DNA of 37,476 nt, taken from Eubacteriaceae bacterium. GTDB lineage: Bacteria; Bacillota; Clostridia; Eubacteriales; Anaerofustaceae. The position numbers and the translations under genes were made by a program. Below the pieces are notes generated by a model. The model saw nothing but the letters and a program-made list of their open reading frames with translations, was not told where the DNA came from and made no database searches. The stretch lies in assembly GCA_009782875.1 (NCBI GenBank), contig WRIE01000030.1, positions 1-37,476 on the forward strand. The letters are read 5' to 3'. Positions within the stretch are counted from its first letter, which is position 1; every line of letters begins with the position of its first letter. Positions 16,411 through 23,599 of this stretch are shown here, piece after piece.

Positions 16411-16809
16411 ATACATCACGATGGATGTCTCTGTGGTGCCGAAAGCCTGGATTTTTTCTATGAGCAAAGCCAAATGCTCTGTGTCTTCCACAAAGGCTTT
16501 GATAATAAGGGAATACTGGCCCGTTACATAGTAAAATTCGCTGATCCCCTCGGTGACTTGGGCAAACTCGACAAAATCATTGTAGTTGCTAGCTGGAATA
16601 TCCAGGTTAATATACACTGTAATTTCAAGGCCCAGCTTTTTCTCATTAATTATGGCCCTATAGCCGGTGATTGTGCCGTTTGCCTCGAGGCGCCTGACTC
16701 TTTCGGCGACTGCTGGCGCTGACAGTTTCAACTCTGATGCCAAATCCTTCATTGTGATCCTGCCGTTCATGCCCAGCTTCTTTAGGATCATTTTGTCAAT
16801 CTCATCCAA
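16384..16809 (-). CDS. Lrp/AsnC family transcriptional regulator
   Basis: A 141-residue regulator with an N-terminal helix-turn-helix (about 3-60: DEIDKMILKKL, RITMKDLASEL, APAVAERVRRLEANGTI) and a C-terminal RAM/ACT-like ligand domain (about 65-138: YINLDIPASNYNDF, YYVTGQYSLIIKA). Members respond to amino acids and assemble as dimers to octamers. The start is TTG at 16809; the residues after it match the family N-terminus exactly, though the ribosome-binding site is weak. The gene stands alone and faces the TSCPD gene. Its ligand and targets cannot be inferred from context. Confidence 0.92.
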   Translation of the reverse strand: MDEIDKMILKKLGMNGRITMKDLASELKLSAPAVAERVRRLEANGTITGYRAIINEKKLGLEITVYINLDIPASNYNDFVEFAQVTEGISEFYYVTGQYSLIIKAFVEDTEHLALLIEKIQAFGTTETSIVMYSNIKDTIF

Positions 16810-17235
16810 TATTTTGCACCATTGGCGCAGGAGCCCCCGCTCCCTAAGCAGAGGGGAATGCGCCGCCTCCTTATTGGGGTGTAGTGTTAAATTAATGCCT
16901 GGACCGCTTGCGCCAAAGCTGATGGCCGCTTAAGATAAAACAGCTTTGCCTATGCTGCCAGGTTTTGTTTGCCCCAAGAGCCAGCATTGCGCGCGCAGCA
17001 ATTCCAGTGCCCTCAAAGTCCGCATGATGCAGTGGCATCAATAGCAGCCGACTATGTATCGCAAGCAAACCATAGGCCGCCTCTTCCCAGGCAGGCAAGT
17101 TGGCGGCATCGATTTTGGGCAAATCCATAAATATATGGTTTAATTATACCATACTGCATGGCTTATAAAGCCAGGCTGGCCAACTTTGCTGCTTGTAGCT
17201 TTCTTTCACAAATATGCCAATTCTTAGAAAATAGC
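16810..17235. other. Gene-poor region upstream of the Lrp-type gene
   Basis: About 430 bases without a clear gene. A 78-codon minus-strand frame (16892-17128) has codon use like its neighbours in its first half but no Shine-Dalgarno site. Its ATG lies only 14 bases after a minus-strand TATAAT (17143-17148). That hexamer is inside an imperfect palindrome TATGGT-N8-ACCATA (17134-17153). This may be a leaderless small gene or simply the leader of the Lrp-type gene. I do not call it as a CDS. Confidence 0.35.
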
Positions 17236-17264
17236 TTGCCCATATTTTAATATCTTGGTAAAAT
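17236..17264 (+). promoter_or_regulatory. Promoter of the BTAD regulator gene
   Basis: TTGCCC (17236-17241) and TAAAAT (17259-17264), 17 bases apart, with an extended -10 TG at 17256-17257. It lies about 60 bases before the start codon. A second TATAAT (17302-17307) lacks a partner -35. Confidence 0.55.
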
Positions 17265-17270
17265 GAATAG

Positions 17271-17300
17271 ACATAAATAGTCACTTTTTGATATTTATGT
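17271..17300. repeat. Inverted repeat in the leader of the BTAD regulator gene
   Basis: ACATAAATA (17271-17279) and TATTTATGT (17292-17300) form a perfect 9-base inverted repeat with a 12-base spacer. It starts right after the predicted -10 and so covers the expected start of transcription. It could be an operator, possibly for autoregulation. Confidence 0.5.
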
Positions 17301-17325
17301 TTATAATTTCACTATCGGATGGCAT

Positions 17326-18519
17326 ATGGAAGACTCGATTTTATTAGAAGATAACCAAGAGCTGCATGTTACATTATTTTCAAGTTTTTCAGTGAGGCTG
17401 GGCTCCTATGACATAGTCGACTATTTAGGGAGCTCAAAGAAAAAAGCCGAACTGCTGGCGTTCCTAGTATTAAACAAGGACAAGCCAATCCAAGCATTCG
17501 ACCTTTATGATGTGCTATGGCCAAACGATGAGAACTCTAACCCTGAAAGCTCCCTTAAAACACTAATGAGCCGCTTGAGGGCGAACTTGGACGAGTTTGG
17601 CTTGAAAACAGCTATCGTCACCAAAAAGGGTTTCTACTCTTGGAACCCGAAGATACCATGCAATATCGATGTGTTTGAGTTTACCGCTTTGGCTGATGAA
17701 CTCAAAGGCGCCAGCAACTTGACTGAGCAAAATGAGCAGAAATTCAAAAGGGCTATAGCTATATACACCGGTGATTTGCTCCCCAGCCTTGCCCTGTCCT
17801 CTTGGGTAGTGTCAAAGAGCATGTTATACCACAATTTGTACTTGGACATCCTATATTCCTATGCATCATTGCTCTCCTCCAACGACAGGCTTTCAGAGAC
17901 TGTCCACTATTGCAAAATGGGCCTTGACATCGACCCAAACGATTACCGCTTGTCACTTGAGCTTATTGGGACGCTGATCAAACTCGGCAAGACCAGGGAA
18001 GCCCTCACCCAGTACAAGAAATCCGGCGCAGGCTCAAACGACTTGGGCATGCCCCCATTCGAGGAGATGGACAGCTACTACAAGAAGCTCATAAAAATCG
18101 ACACACAAGCCTCCTTGGACATCGACTCTATTCTTGTAGACCTCTTTGAAGAGGAAGAAGGCGCGTATATCTGCGATTACGCCATATTCAAAGTGATTTA
18201 CCAGATTAACATGCGGAATATGAAACGCTTGGGCACATCCATGTTCCTTGCCTTGATCACCATCGATTGCCAAGAAGCCGACTTGATGCTTGTAGACAAA
18301 GTGATGGAAATCCTGGCAGACACTTTGCGCGGCAGCTTGCGGCGAGGCGACACAATCGCCCGCTACAGCATAAACCAATTTGCCCTCCTCTTGCCCACTG
18401 TCAACCACCAGACAGGCCACAGGGTTCTCGAGAGGATCAAAAAGGACTTTTTCCAGCGTTGCGCATCAAGCCAAATCAGCATGAACTTCAAGCTAAGGCC
18501 TGTTGGATATTTGTTGTAG
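17326..18519 (+). CDS. BTAD transcriptional regulator with a degenerate GGDEF domain
   Basis: A 397-residue protein with three parts. Residues 10-105 form an OmpR/SARP-type winged helix (LHVTLFSSFSVRLG, LLAFLVLNKDKPI, LKTLMSRLRANL). Residues 108-255 form a BTAD-type TPR domain (FEFTALADEL, YTGDLLPSL, DIDPNDYRLSLELIGTLIKLGKTREAL). Residues 275-395 align by pattern with a diguanylate cyclase domain (MFLALITID, LRGSLRRGDTIARY, FALLLP). The GGDEF signature itself is replaced by SINQF, so it should not make cyclic-di-GMP and is more likely a sensory or dimerisation module. The gene is monocistronic with its own promoter and terminator. The ribosome-binding site is weak (GGATGG). Targets are unknown. 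Confidence 0.82.
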   Translation: MEDSILLEDNQELHVTLFSSFSVRLGSYDIVDYLGSSKKKAELLAFLVLNKDKPIQAFDLYDVLWPNDENSNPESSLKTLMSRLRANLDEFGLKTAIVTKKGFYSWNPKIPCNIDVFEFTALADELKGASNLTEQNEQKFKRAIAIYTGDLLPSLALSSWVVSKSMLYHNLYLDILYSYASLLSSNDRLSETVHYCKMGLDIDPNDYRLSLELIGTLIKLGKTREALTQYKKSGAGSNDLGMPPFEEMDSYYKKLIKIDTQASLDIDSILVDLFEEEEGAYICDYAIFKVIYQINMRNMKRLGTSMFLALITIDCQEADLMLVDKVMEILADTLRGSLRRGDTIARYSINQFALLLPTVNHQTGHRVLERIKKDFFQRCASSQISMNFKLRPVGYLL

Positions 18520-18552
18520 GCCAAGCAAGAAAAATGCAAAACAGAATTTCTA

Positions 18553-18586
18553 GCAAAAAAAACCAGCCCCGGTTGGCTTTTTTTGC
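18553..18586 (+). terminator. Terminator after the BTAD regulator gene
   Basis: A-rich left flank, CCAGC/GTTGG stem with a 4-base loop, then seven T residues (18578-18584). The A and T tracts make it look usable on both strands. Confidence 0.7.
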
Positions 18587-18638
18587 GTTTGCCGGGTTTC
18601 TTGCCTAGTTGAAAAGATAATTTTTCATGCAATTCCAC

Positions 18639-18667
18639 TTTCCATTTCTGGCATTTGCATTTAGAAT
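18639..18667 (+). promoter_or_regulatory. Probable promoter of the N-acetyltransferase gene
   Basis: TTTCCA (18639-18644) and TAGAAT (18662-18667), 17 bases apart, about 43 bases before the start codon. Confidence 0.45.
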
Positions 18668-18709
18668 AGCAGTAAAAATGCGGCGAACGCCTGCAAAGGA
18701 GATTCCACA

Positions 18710-19555
18710 ATGGGCGCAACAGATTATTTCGAAAAGACATATGGAAAATACATGGCAAAACTACCGAGCAAAGACGCATATCTTGAGCGCATCGGGCTTG
18801 GCGGTGTGGAAATTCCGCTGACAAAGGAAGGCTTGGATCTGGTCCAGTTTAAACATCTTTGTTCCGTGCCATTTGAGAACCTAGACATTTTTGATTTTGG
18901 AAAGGACATTGATTTTGGCATTGAGGGGTTGTTCGAGAAAATTGTAGCCAGAAAGCGGGGAGGTTATTGCTTCGAGCTCAACGCCCTCTATACAGCCCTT
19001 CTCGAAGAAATTGGTTTTGAAGTCTATCCTATCGGTGTGCGGCTTGTGGTTGGGGGAGGAGGGTTTCTCCCGCCTATTAACCATAGGGGAGCGATTGTAG
19101 TCATTGGCGGCAAGAGGCATTTTGCTGATGTTGGTTGCGGAAGCGTGACCGCGGCGGGAGAGTCTGTTTGCATCGACGAGGATAGTGTGCAGATAATCAG
19201 GGGCTTTAATTTCAGGGTGGAGGACAGGGGCCGAGGGAATAAAGCGCTTATCTCTGTCTCTGATGAAGGCGAACGAGACATGTTCATTTTCAATCCGGAG
19301 CCATTCAATATTCTTGATTTTATCGCTGCAAACTCTTATATGTCCCGCACTGGCTTCAGGGCTAAGCGGATTGCCAATCTGCGCACTGAGTCAGGCAGCG
19401 TTTCGGTCGACGGGGATATCTTGAGAAGGTACATAAACGGGCAAAAGTCCGAGACTCCTTTAGAGTCTGCCCAAGAGGCATATAACGCTTTGACGGAAAT
19501 CTTCGGAATGGAGATAAGCGAGCCCCTCTCTGAGTCTCCCTTCAGCCAGGCCTAG
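18710..19555 (+). CDS. Arylamine N-acetyltransferase
   Basis: A 281-residue NAT-family enzyme that transfers acetyl from acetyl-CoA to arylamines or hydrazines. The catalytic triad is clear: Cys87 in RGGYCFELN, His125 in INHRGAIV and Asp140 in FADVGCG. The 38- and 15-residue spacings match the family. The N-terminal helical bundle (AYLERIGL, HLCSVPFENLDI) is normal. The start has AAAGGAG about nine bases upstream. It is monocistronic, with its own probable promoter and a strong terminator. The natural substrate is unknown; some relatives act in secondary metabolism, but no such cluster is seen here. Confidence 0.93.
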   Translation: MGATDYFEKTYGKYMAKLPSKDAYLERIGLGGVEIPLTKEGLDLVQFKHLCSVPFENLDIFDFGKDIDFGIEGLFEKIVARKRGGYCFELNALYTALLEEIGFEVYPIGVRLVVGGGGFLPPINHRGAIVVIGGKRHFADVGCGSVTAAGESVCIDEDSVQIIRGFNFRVEDRGRGNKALISVSDEGERDMFIFNPEPFNILDFIAANSYMSRTGFRAKRIANLRTESGSVSVDGDILRRYINGQKSETPLESAQEAYNALTEIFGMEISEPLSESPFSQA

Positions 19556-19569
19556 AATCGGCAATATCC

Positions 19570-19595
19570 AAAGAAGCCGCTTTTGCGGCTTCTTT
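19570..19595 (+). terminator. Terminator after the N-acetyltransferase gene
   Basis: AAAGAAGCCGC and GCGGCTTCTTT pair perfectly (11 bases) around a TTTT loop. The stem carries its own A and T flanks, so it may act in both directions. Confidence 0.8.
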
Positions 19596-19929
19596 GTCCT
19601 GCCATTTTTTTCACTAATGCTTCCAGTGGCTGCAAAACCATAATCAAAAAACAACTGGAAGGTCGGCATTCGCACAAGCGCCGCCAATCCCTTTCTCCAA
19701 GAGTTGTTTAATGGAAACTTGGGCATAGTTTCTATATAAAGCACTTTTTTGCAGCCAGCCAATATTTTGTGTATTGATTTTGCAGCCAATATATAATATC
19801 CCGATGCTGCCATTTTTGATAATGAATTAAACCAGAGCATATCCTGCATGTGCGTAGGGGATGCTTGTCGGAGCATTTAATATTGTGCCCAAAAATAATA
19901 TATGGCATAGAAAAACCGGGCAAAGGCTA
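19596..19929. other. AT-rich intergenic stretch
   Basis: No gene is supported. A minus-strand frame across here runs through the terminator at 19570-19595 and is likely chance. A short motif CAGCCAATAT occurs twice (near 19756 and 19783, the first as part of GCAGCCAGCCAATAT); its meaning is unknown. Confidence 0.35.
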
Positions 19930-19958
19930 TTGCATAAATCCGATAACTTTTGTATGAT
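19930..19958 (+). promoter_or_regulatory. Promoter of the DUF1858 gene
   Basis: TTGCAT (19930-19935) and TATGAT (19953-19958), 17 bases apart, about 29 bases before the start codon. Confidence 0.6.
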
Positions 19959-19986
19959 ATAAAAAACAAAAAATGAGAGGTCATTT

Positions 19987-20181
19987 ATGGCAATAAATAA
20001 GGAAATGTCAATTACAGATTGTGTGAGCCAGTTTCCAGAGACAGCAAGGATATTTATGATGTTTGGCATGGGGTGTGTTGGCTGTGCCGCAGCTACCTAT
20101 GAATCTATAGAGCAAGGCGCGACAGTGCATGAATTGGATGTCGACATTCTGGTTGATGCCTTGAACGCTATTGTGGCATAG
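19987..20181 (+). CDS. DUF1858 redox-disulfide domain protein
   Basis: A 64-residue DUF1858 protein (TIGR03980, hybrid-cluster-protein-associated redox disulfide family). It starts with the family's ITDCVSQFPETARIF and carries the CXXC pair Cys30/Cys33 in GMGCVGCAAATYESIEQGA. A further Cys is at position 12. The family is thought to have a disulfide-redox role in anaerobes, often near hybrid cluster proteins; none is visible here. GAGAGG lies seven bases before the ATG. It has its own promoter and is followed by a long hairpin shared with the convergent ZIP gene. Confidence 0.9.
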   Translation: MAINKEMSITDCVSQFPETARIFMMFGMGCVGCAAATYESIEQGATVHELDVDILVDALNAIVA

Positions 20182-20199
20182 GCCGCAAAAAGATATTAA

Positions 20200-20243
20200 G
20201 CAACAAGCAAGGGGATGCCGCCAGGCATCCCCTTGCTTGTTGC
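20200..20243. terminator. Perfect 20-bp hairpin between two convergent genes
   Basis: Arms 20200-20219 and 20224-20243 pair perfectly over 20 bases around the loop GCCA. It lies between the DUF1858 gene and the convergent ZIP gene and probably terminates both. Good T-tracts are missing on the plus side; on the minus side a short TTTTT follows about 15 bases further (20186-20190 region). Unusually long for a bacterial terminator. Confidence 0.65.
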
Positions 20244-20269
20244 TGCTTTGCGGCGCCCAACGCTCAATT

Positions 20270-21025
20270 TCAGCTGGTTATTGCAAGCCCGAAAAAAAAG
20301 ATCAAAGCCCCGCATACGAGGCCTGCAGCCATGCCTTTGTTGCGGAAATTTGCTGACACTACGTCCCCTATCTCGAAAATGGATATGTAAACAAGCATGC
20401 CTGCGGATGCTGCCATAAGGGACGCGGACAAAAGCGAGCCGGCAAGGCTAAGGCCAAGGGCTCCAACAACAAGCCCGCCCATCATGGGGCTTGCGATGAG
20501 GCTTAGCAATATTAGGGATGTTTCCAGGTTATTCCCGGAGTTGGAATATGCGCCTCCAATAACCAAGCCGAAAGGGAAGCTGTGAAGGCCGGATGAAAGG
20601 CTGAACATTATAGCGAGCCTTGGGTTGGCCATGTATGCCACGTAAATAGCCGCCCCTTCTACAATGTTGTGGATTAAGAAAGCCAAGCTGGATATTACGC
20701 CGATGTGCTCCAATGCGGTGTGGCTGTCCCTGCCAAGCCCATGGTTGTGGGGCAATGCCCAGTCCATGGCCTTAAGGAGCGCTATGCCGGCAAGAAAGCT
20801 GAGGGCTATGTGCATCAATGAGCCGCAGCTGGTGAAAAACACGCTTGCGAGCTTGTATGATTCAGGCAGCAGCTCTGTAAAAGCCAGAGTCAGCATCGTG
20901 CTGAACGATAGCCCGAATGCGAATTCCAGCCTTGCGCCCAAGGTGTTTGACAGGTGGGCAGCCAAAACGCCCGCAAAAATGAAAAATCCGTTTAGGAAGC
21001 AGACGAGCAAGGCTCTAGTGTCCAT
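20270..21025 (-). CDS. ZIP family metal transporter
   Basis: A 251-residue membrane protein with about eight hydrophobic helices. Helices IV and V carry the metal-path motifs FLIHNIVEGAAIY and GLHSFPFGLVIG, corresponding to the family's HNxxEG and Hxxx segments. A His-containing loop (LPHNHGLGRDSHTALEH) lies between helices III and IV, as in many ZIPs. It would move Zn, Fe or Mn into the cytoplasm. In helix V the usual HNIPEG is altered to HSFPFG, so the second metal site lacks the Glu. The gene has its own strong promoter with two operator-like sites in its leader, so metal- or sugar-responsive repression is likely. The metal cannot be told from sequence. Confidence 0.85.
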   Translation of the reverse strand: MDTRALLVCFLNGFFIFAGVLAAHLSNTLGARLEFAFGLSFSTMLTLAFTELLPESYKLASVFFTSCGSLMHIALSFLAGIALLKAMDWALPHNHGLGRDSHTALEHIGVISSLAFLIHNIVEGAAIYVAYMANPRLAIMFSLSSGLHSFPFGLVIGGAYSNSGNNLETSLILLSLIASPMMGGLVVGALGLSLAGSLLSASLMAASAGMLVYISIFEIGDVVSANFRNKGMAAGLVCGALIFFFGLAITS

Positions 21026-21074
21026 AATTATTTCCCATTAAAAAATGATTATTTTCCGGTATGCATAAAATGTA

Positions 21075-21086
21075 GAAAACGGTTTC
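21075..21086. promoter_or_regulatory. Operator-like site 2 in the ZIP leader
   Basis: GAAAACGGTTTC contains AAACGGTTT, the reverse complement of the core in the site at 21116-21135. It lies about 50 bases into the predicted transcript. With its flanks it matches the CcpA cre consensus at 13 of 14 positions (AGAAAACGGTTTCA). Confidence 0.5.
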
Positions 21087-21115
21087 ATATTGTGCAAATA
21101 GCTGGTTACACTAAT

Positions 21116-21135
21116 GTTTCAAAACCGTTTCAAAC
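21116..21135. promoter_or_regulatory. Operator-like site 1 at the ZIP transcription start
   Basis: GTTTCAAAACCGTTTCAAAC combines a direct repeat (GTTTCAAA twice) with a palindromic core AAACCGTTT. It begins about seven bases downstream of the minus-strand -10 and so covers the expected +1, an ideal place for repression. It resembles LacI-family operators more than Fur, Zur or MntR boxes. Confidence 0.55.
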
Positions 21136-21141
21136 AGAAAT

Positions 21142-21169
21142 ATTATATTAAAGCGTGTAATATAGTCAA
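21142..21169 (-). promoter_or_regulatory. Promoter of the ZIP transporter gene
   Basis: On the minus strand TTGACT (21169-21164) and TATAAT (21147-21142), 16 bases apart. The leader to the start codon is about 110 bases and contains both operator-like sites. Confidence 0.65.
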
Positions 21170-21213
21170 TTACTGTGATTATTTGACATTATTATTATAA
21201 TGCCTTAAATAAA

Positions 21214-21243
21214 TTGCTAAATTGCGACATTCTATTGTAAAAT
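21214..21243 (+). promoter_or_regulatory. Possible promoter of the small membrane gene at 21296
   Basis: TTGCTA (21214-21219) and TAAAAT (21238-21243), 18 bases apart, divergent from the ZIP promoter. Confidence 0.4.
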
Positions 21244-21295
21244 ATATGTAGCGTGTAAACCCCAGATAAACGTGGAAAGGCATTTTATACATAAT

Positions 21296-21631
21296 ATGCA
21301 AAAGTTTAATCGTTTTTCAAATGCCTACTATGGGATAGTACTTTTTTTCCCGCGAAAATTATGTCAATTGCTCGCTTTGTGCATGGAAGGGCTTTTGATC
21401 TTCGTGCAAGACTGCATAAGCATGGCGGGAACCCTGATGGTAGTAATTATCGCTCTATTGCTGCCTGTTGGGGTGTATTTCGCGTTTCACACTGGTATTG
21501 ACTTGGCAAGGGGCGTAGAGTTTTGGCAGGCTGCCAATATTGGCCTTACAATGGTTTTTTTCTGTTTCCCCCTTGCTTTGATGACTTTTGTCTTAATAGC
21601 CTCTCTTGTGAGCGAGCGAAAAGCCAAATAA
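21296..21631 (+). CDS. Small membrane protein of unknown function
   Basis: Not recognised. About 111 residues with two clear hydrophobic helices (around TLMVVIIALLLPVGVYFAF and MVFFCFPLALMTFVLIASL), a short loop with acidic residues between them, and a charged tail (SERKAK). The frame is open from a GTG at 21272, but the ATG at 21296 is the simpler start. The only Shine-Dalgarno-like sequence (GGAAAGG at 21275-21281) is rather far away, so the start is uncertain. It is divergent from the ZIP gene and could share its control region. The helices and matching codon use favour a real gene. Confidence 0.5.
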   Translation: MQKFNRFSNAYYGIVLFFPRKLCQLLALCMEGLLIFVQDCISMAGTLMVVIIALLLPVGVYFAFHTGIDLARGVEFWQAANIGLTMVFFCFPLALMTFVLIASLVSERKAK

Positions 21632-22345
21632 GCTTTTGGGGCCTACTCTGTACTCTACTATATTCCCATTTTTGCGGGATGATGCCCCCTTATCCAAAAA
21701 CAGCGGCAAAGGCTGCTGCTAGGCAGGGCAGGGGCTGTTCCTTCCTAACTTGCCTTCACCAAAGCCAATAATGTGCTGCCGGTTTCGATTCTTGTAGCCC
21801 GGTGTCTCTTCCACGAGTTTTTCAGACCATTTCTTGGGGCAGGCAGGCGGATGCAGGCATGAAGAGCAACACTATAAGCCAGAATCAAGCTATTTTTCAT
21901 GTTTCAAATTATTCTGTGAAAATTGCATTCCACGCAAATATTATCGGTTGTGCGTCCAAGCCCGTGCTTTGGTTTTTGCTAAGTCCGCTGGAATCCCCAG
22001 CGGCTATTTTCTTGCCTTTGGGTTGCACAAGCCAGAATATGATGATGTTTTTTAAGATCAGCGCCAACATGTTCATCTGGATCCAGTGGATGAACAAAGC
22101 TGGCATAATTCTCTTGCTTGCCAATGCAGGCCGTTATGAGGATATGCTGCGTCAGGAGCAGCAAAACACTTTTTATCCTGCTGATTCGTATAGTTGCCCA
22201 AAATTTTTGTGCAGCCTGGGCGGGATGGCTGCCCGCTCTTCTATATGTCTTTATATCTAGGCTATTTCCAGATTAACATAGGGAAATAGCATCCTTGCCT
22301 TGAACTTGAAGAAAGGCAGGGATGGCAGCAAAGAGGAGGATCGCG
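21632..22345. other. Gene-poor stretch with possible decayed coding sequence
   Basis: About 710 bases with no supported gene. Frames here are short, interrupted and switch phase; one plus frame (21834-22055) could be joined through its stop to further readable sequence up to about 22130, as expected for a decayed gene, but the family is not recognisable. A 9-base inverted repeat (GCTATTTCC at 22261-22269 with GGAAATAGC at 22282-22290) lies near the right end, without a T-tract. Confidence 0.35.
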
Positions 22346-22401
22346 AATTAAAAACCTGCCGCCAATTAAAAAACCTGCCGCCCTATGCAGAAGGCGGCAG
22401 G
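22346..22401 (-). terminator. Terminator of the short-chain dehydrogenase gene with a duplicated 3' arm
   Basis: On the minus strand CCTGCCGCC (22401-22393) pairs with GGCGGCAGG (22382-22374) across ten bases and is followed by TTTTTTAATT. The 3' arm plus T-tract then occurs a second time: the block AATTAAAAA(A)CCTGCCGCC is present at 22346-22363 and again at 22364-22382 on the plus strand. Confidence 0.8.
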
Positions 22402-22420
22402 CCTTTATAGCAAATGAAAG

Positions 22421-23188
22421 CTAAACTATGCTGCTTAGCCCTCCGTCGATTGCAAGGAATTGCCCGTTCAGATAGTGGGCTCCTTCACTGGCGAGGAAAG
22501 CAAGTATTGGGGAGGCGTCCTCATAGGGGTCGCCCACATAGCCGACAGGCACAGCTTGCGCCAAGCCCGCAAGGGCAGCCCTGCCTTGGTCGCTTGTCAA
22601 GAACGAGTCAGCTTTTGTTACTGGCAAGAAACAGTTTGTGATTACGCCAAATGGGCCAAACTCCTTGGCGCACAGCCTGGTTAGCGCTATTATTGCGGCT
22701 TTTGCCATGCTGTAAGCAGTAAAGCCGACTGTCGCGCTCATTGCCGCCCCTGAAGCGCAAGTGATTATGCGCCCGTAGTTTTGCTCTTTGAAATATGGCA
22801 TGCATTTTTGCACAAGCAGCATAGTGTAAATTGGCCCGCCATCAAAGTGCTCGAGCGCATTAGCCCTGTCAGTATCCATTGTATAGCGCTGGTCTCCAAG
22901 CCCGGCTTGCGCTATGCAGGCCAGGATGTCTATTCTCCCAAAATTGTCCGCGCAGGCTTTTACAATCTTGTCTAGATCCTCCTCATTAAGCACATCGCAT
23001 TTCACAGGGATGATTTTCCCTGGAAACCCTCGCTCTTCAGCCGTCTTTGCAAGCTCCTCTAGATTCTCAAGCCGGCGGGCGGCAGCTATTACATCAGCGC
23101 CTTCCTCGGCAAAGCGCAGCGCAGCTCCATATCCTGCCCCAGAGCTTGCCCCGACTACAATAGCTTTTCTTCCGTCTAAAAGACCCAT
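22421..23188 (-). CDS. Short-chain dehydrogenase/reductase
   Basis: A 255-residue NAD(P)-dependent classical SDR. The nucleotide-binding motif GASSGAGYG lies at about 13-21. The catalytic Ser is in CASGAAM (about 146), with Tyr159 and Lys163 in YSMAK. The usual NNAG segment is altered to CIAQAG, a mild departure. The C-terminus has the typical YLNGQFLAIDGG. The substrate is unknown: a ketone/alcohol, steroid or fatty-acid-like compound is possible. ATG 23188 is preferred over 23194 because GGAG lies seven bases before it. It has its own strong promoter and terminator. Confidence 0.92.
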   Translation of the reverse strand: MGLLDGRKAIVVGASSGAGYGAALRFAEEGADVIAAARRLENLEELAKTAEERGFPGKIIPVKCDVLNEEDLDKIVKACADNFGRIDILACIAQAGLGDQRYTMDTDRANALEHFDGGPIYTMLLVQKCMPYFKEQNYGRIITCASGAAMSATVGFTAYSMAKAAIIALTRLCAKEFGPFGVITNCFLPVTKADSFLTSDQGRAALAGLAQAVPVGYVGDPYEDASPILAFLASEGAHYLNGQFLAIDGGLSSIV

Positions 23189-23248
23189 GTTCATTCTCCA
23201 ATTCTAAAGTGTCGCTCAAAATATTGTATTGCTTGCTGTATAACTTAA

Positions 23249-23277
23249 ATTATAAAAAATCCTGGGTATCCAGTCAA
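23249..23277 (-). promoter_or_regulatory. Promoter of the short-chain dehydrogenase gene
   Basis: On the minus strand TTGACT (23277-23272) and TATAAT (23254-23249), 17 bases apart. Leader about 55 bases. Confidence 0.7.
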
Positions 23278-23599
23278 GAAATTTTAGGTATCTAAGAAAA
23301 AATAGAATCAAACTCTAATCTAACACCAGCCTTCCCATCGCCTGGAAATCTTTAATATGACTAAAGTTGCATTGCGCTTCCAGCAAAATGCTGCAAAACT
23401 CACAAGGTTTGATGCACACAACATTTCCTTTGCCTGCCTGTGGGCTGCTTGCTATGCGCGGCGCAGTGCAGTGGGAGAAAAATTGGGCACCTTCGCTGGC
23501 AATATTTCTCGTGTTTTGCCTAGCCAACCAAGGCATTGTGCCAGGCTTCGCTATAGGCCGCTAAAGCGCCATCGTGCGTGAAGCAGATGGTTATTGGCG
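23278..23599. other. Intergenic stretch without a supported gene
   Basis: Overlapping frames of 65-75 codons occur on both strands at about 23315-23580, but none has a convincing ribosome-binding site or family resemblance. I see no terminator for the lipoprotein gene that ends at 23600. Confidence 0.3.

Noticed and set aside
19460..19876. 138-codon minus-strand frame
   Set aside because: It runs through the end of the N-acetyltransferase gene and a perfect terminator hairpin, has no ribosome-binding site and no family resemblance.
21183..21201. TTGACA followed by TATAAT near the ZIP gene on the plus strand
   Set aside because: The two hexamers are only seven bases apart, too close for a promoter.
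21802..22260. 152-codon plus-strand frame
   Set aside because: No Shine-Dalgarno site, unusual composition, and competing readable frames over the same bases; treated as decayed or chance sequence.
23315..23581. Overlapping short frames upstream of the lipoprotein gene end
   Set aside because: Frames of similar size on both strands with no start signals; not separable from chance.
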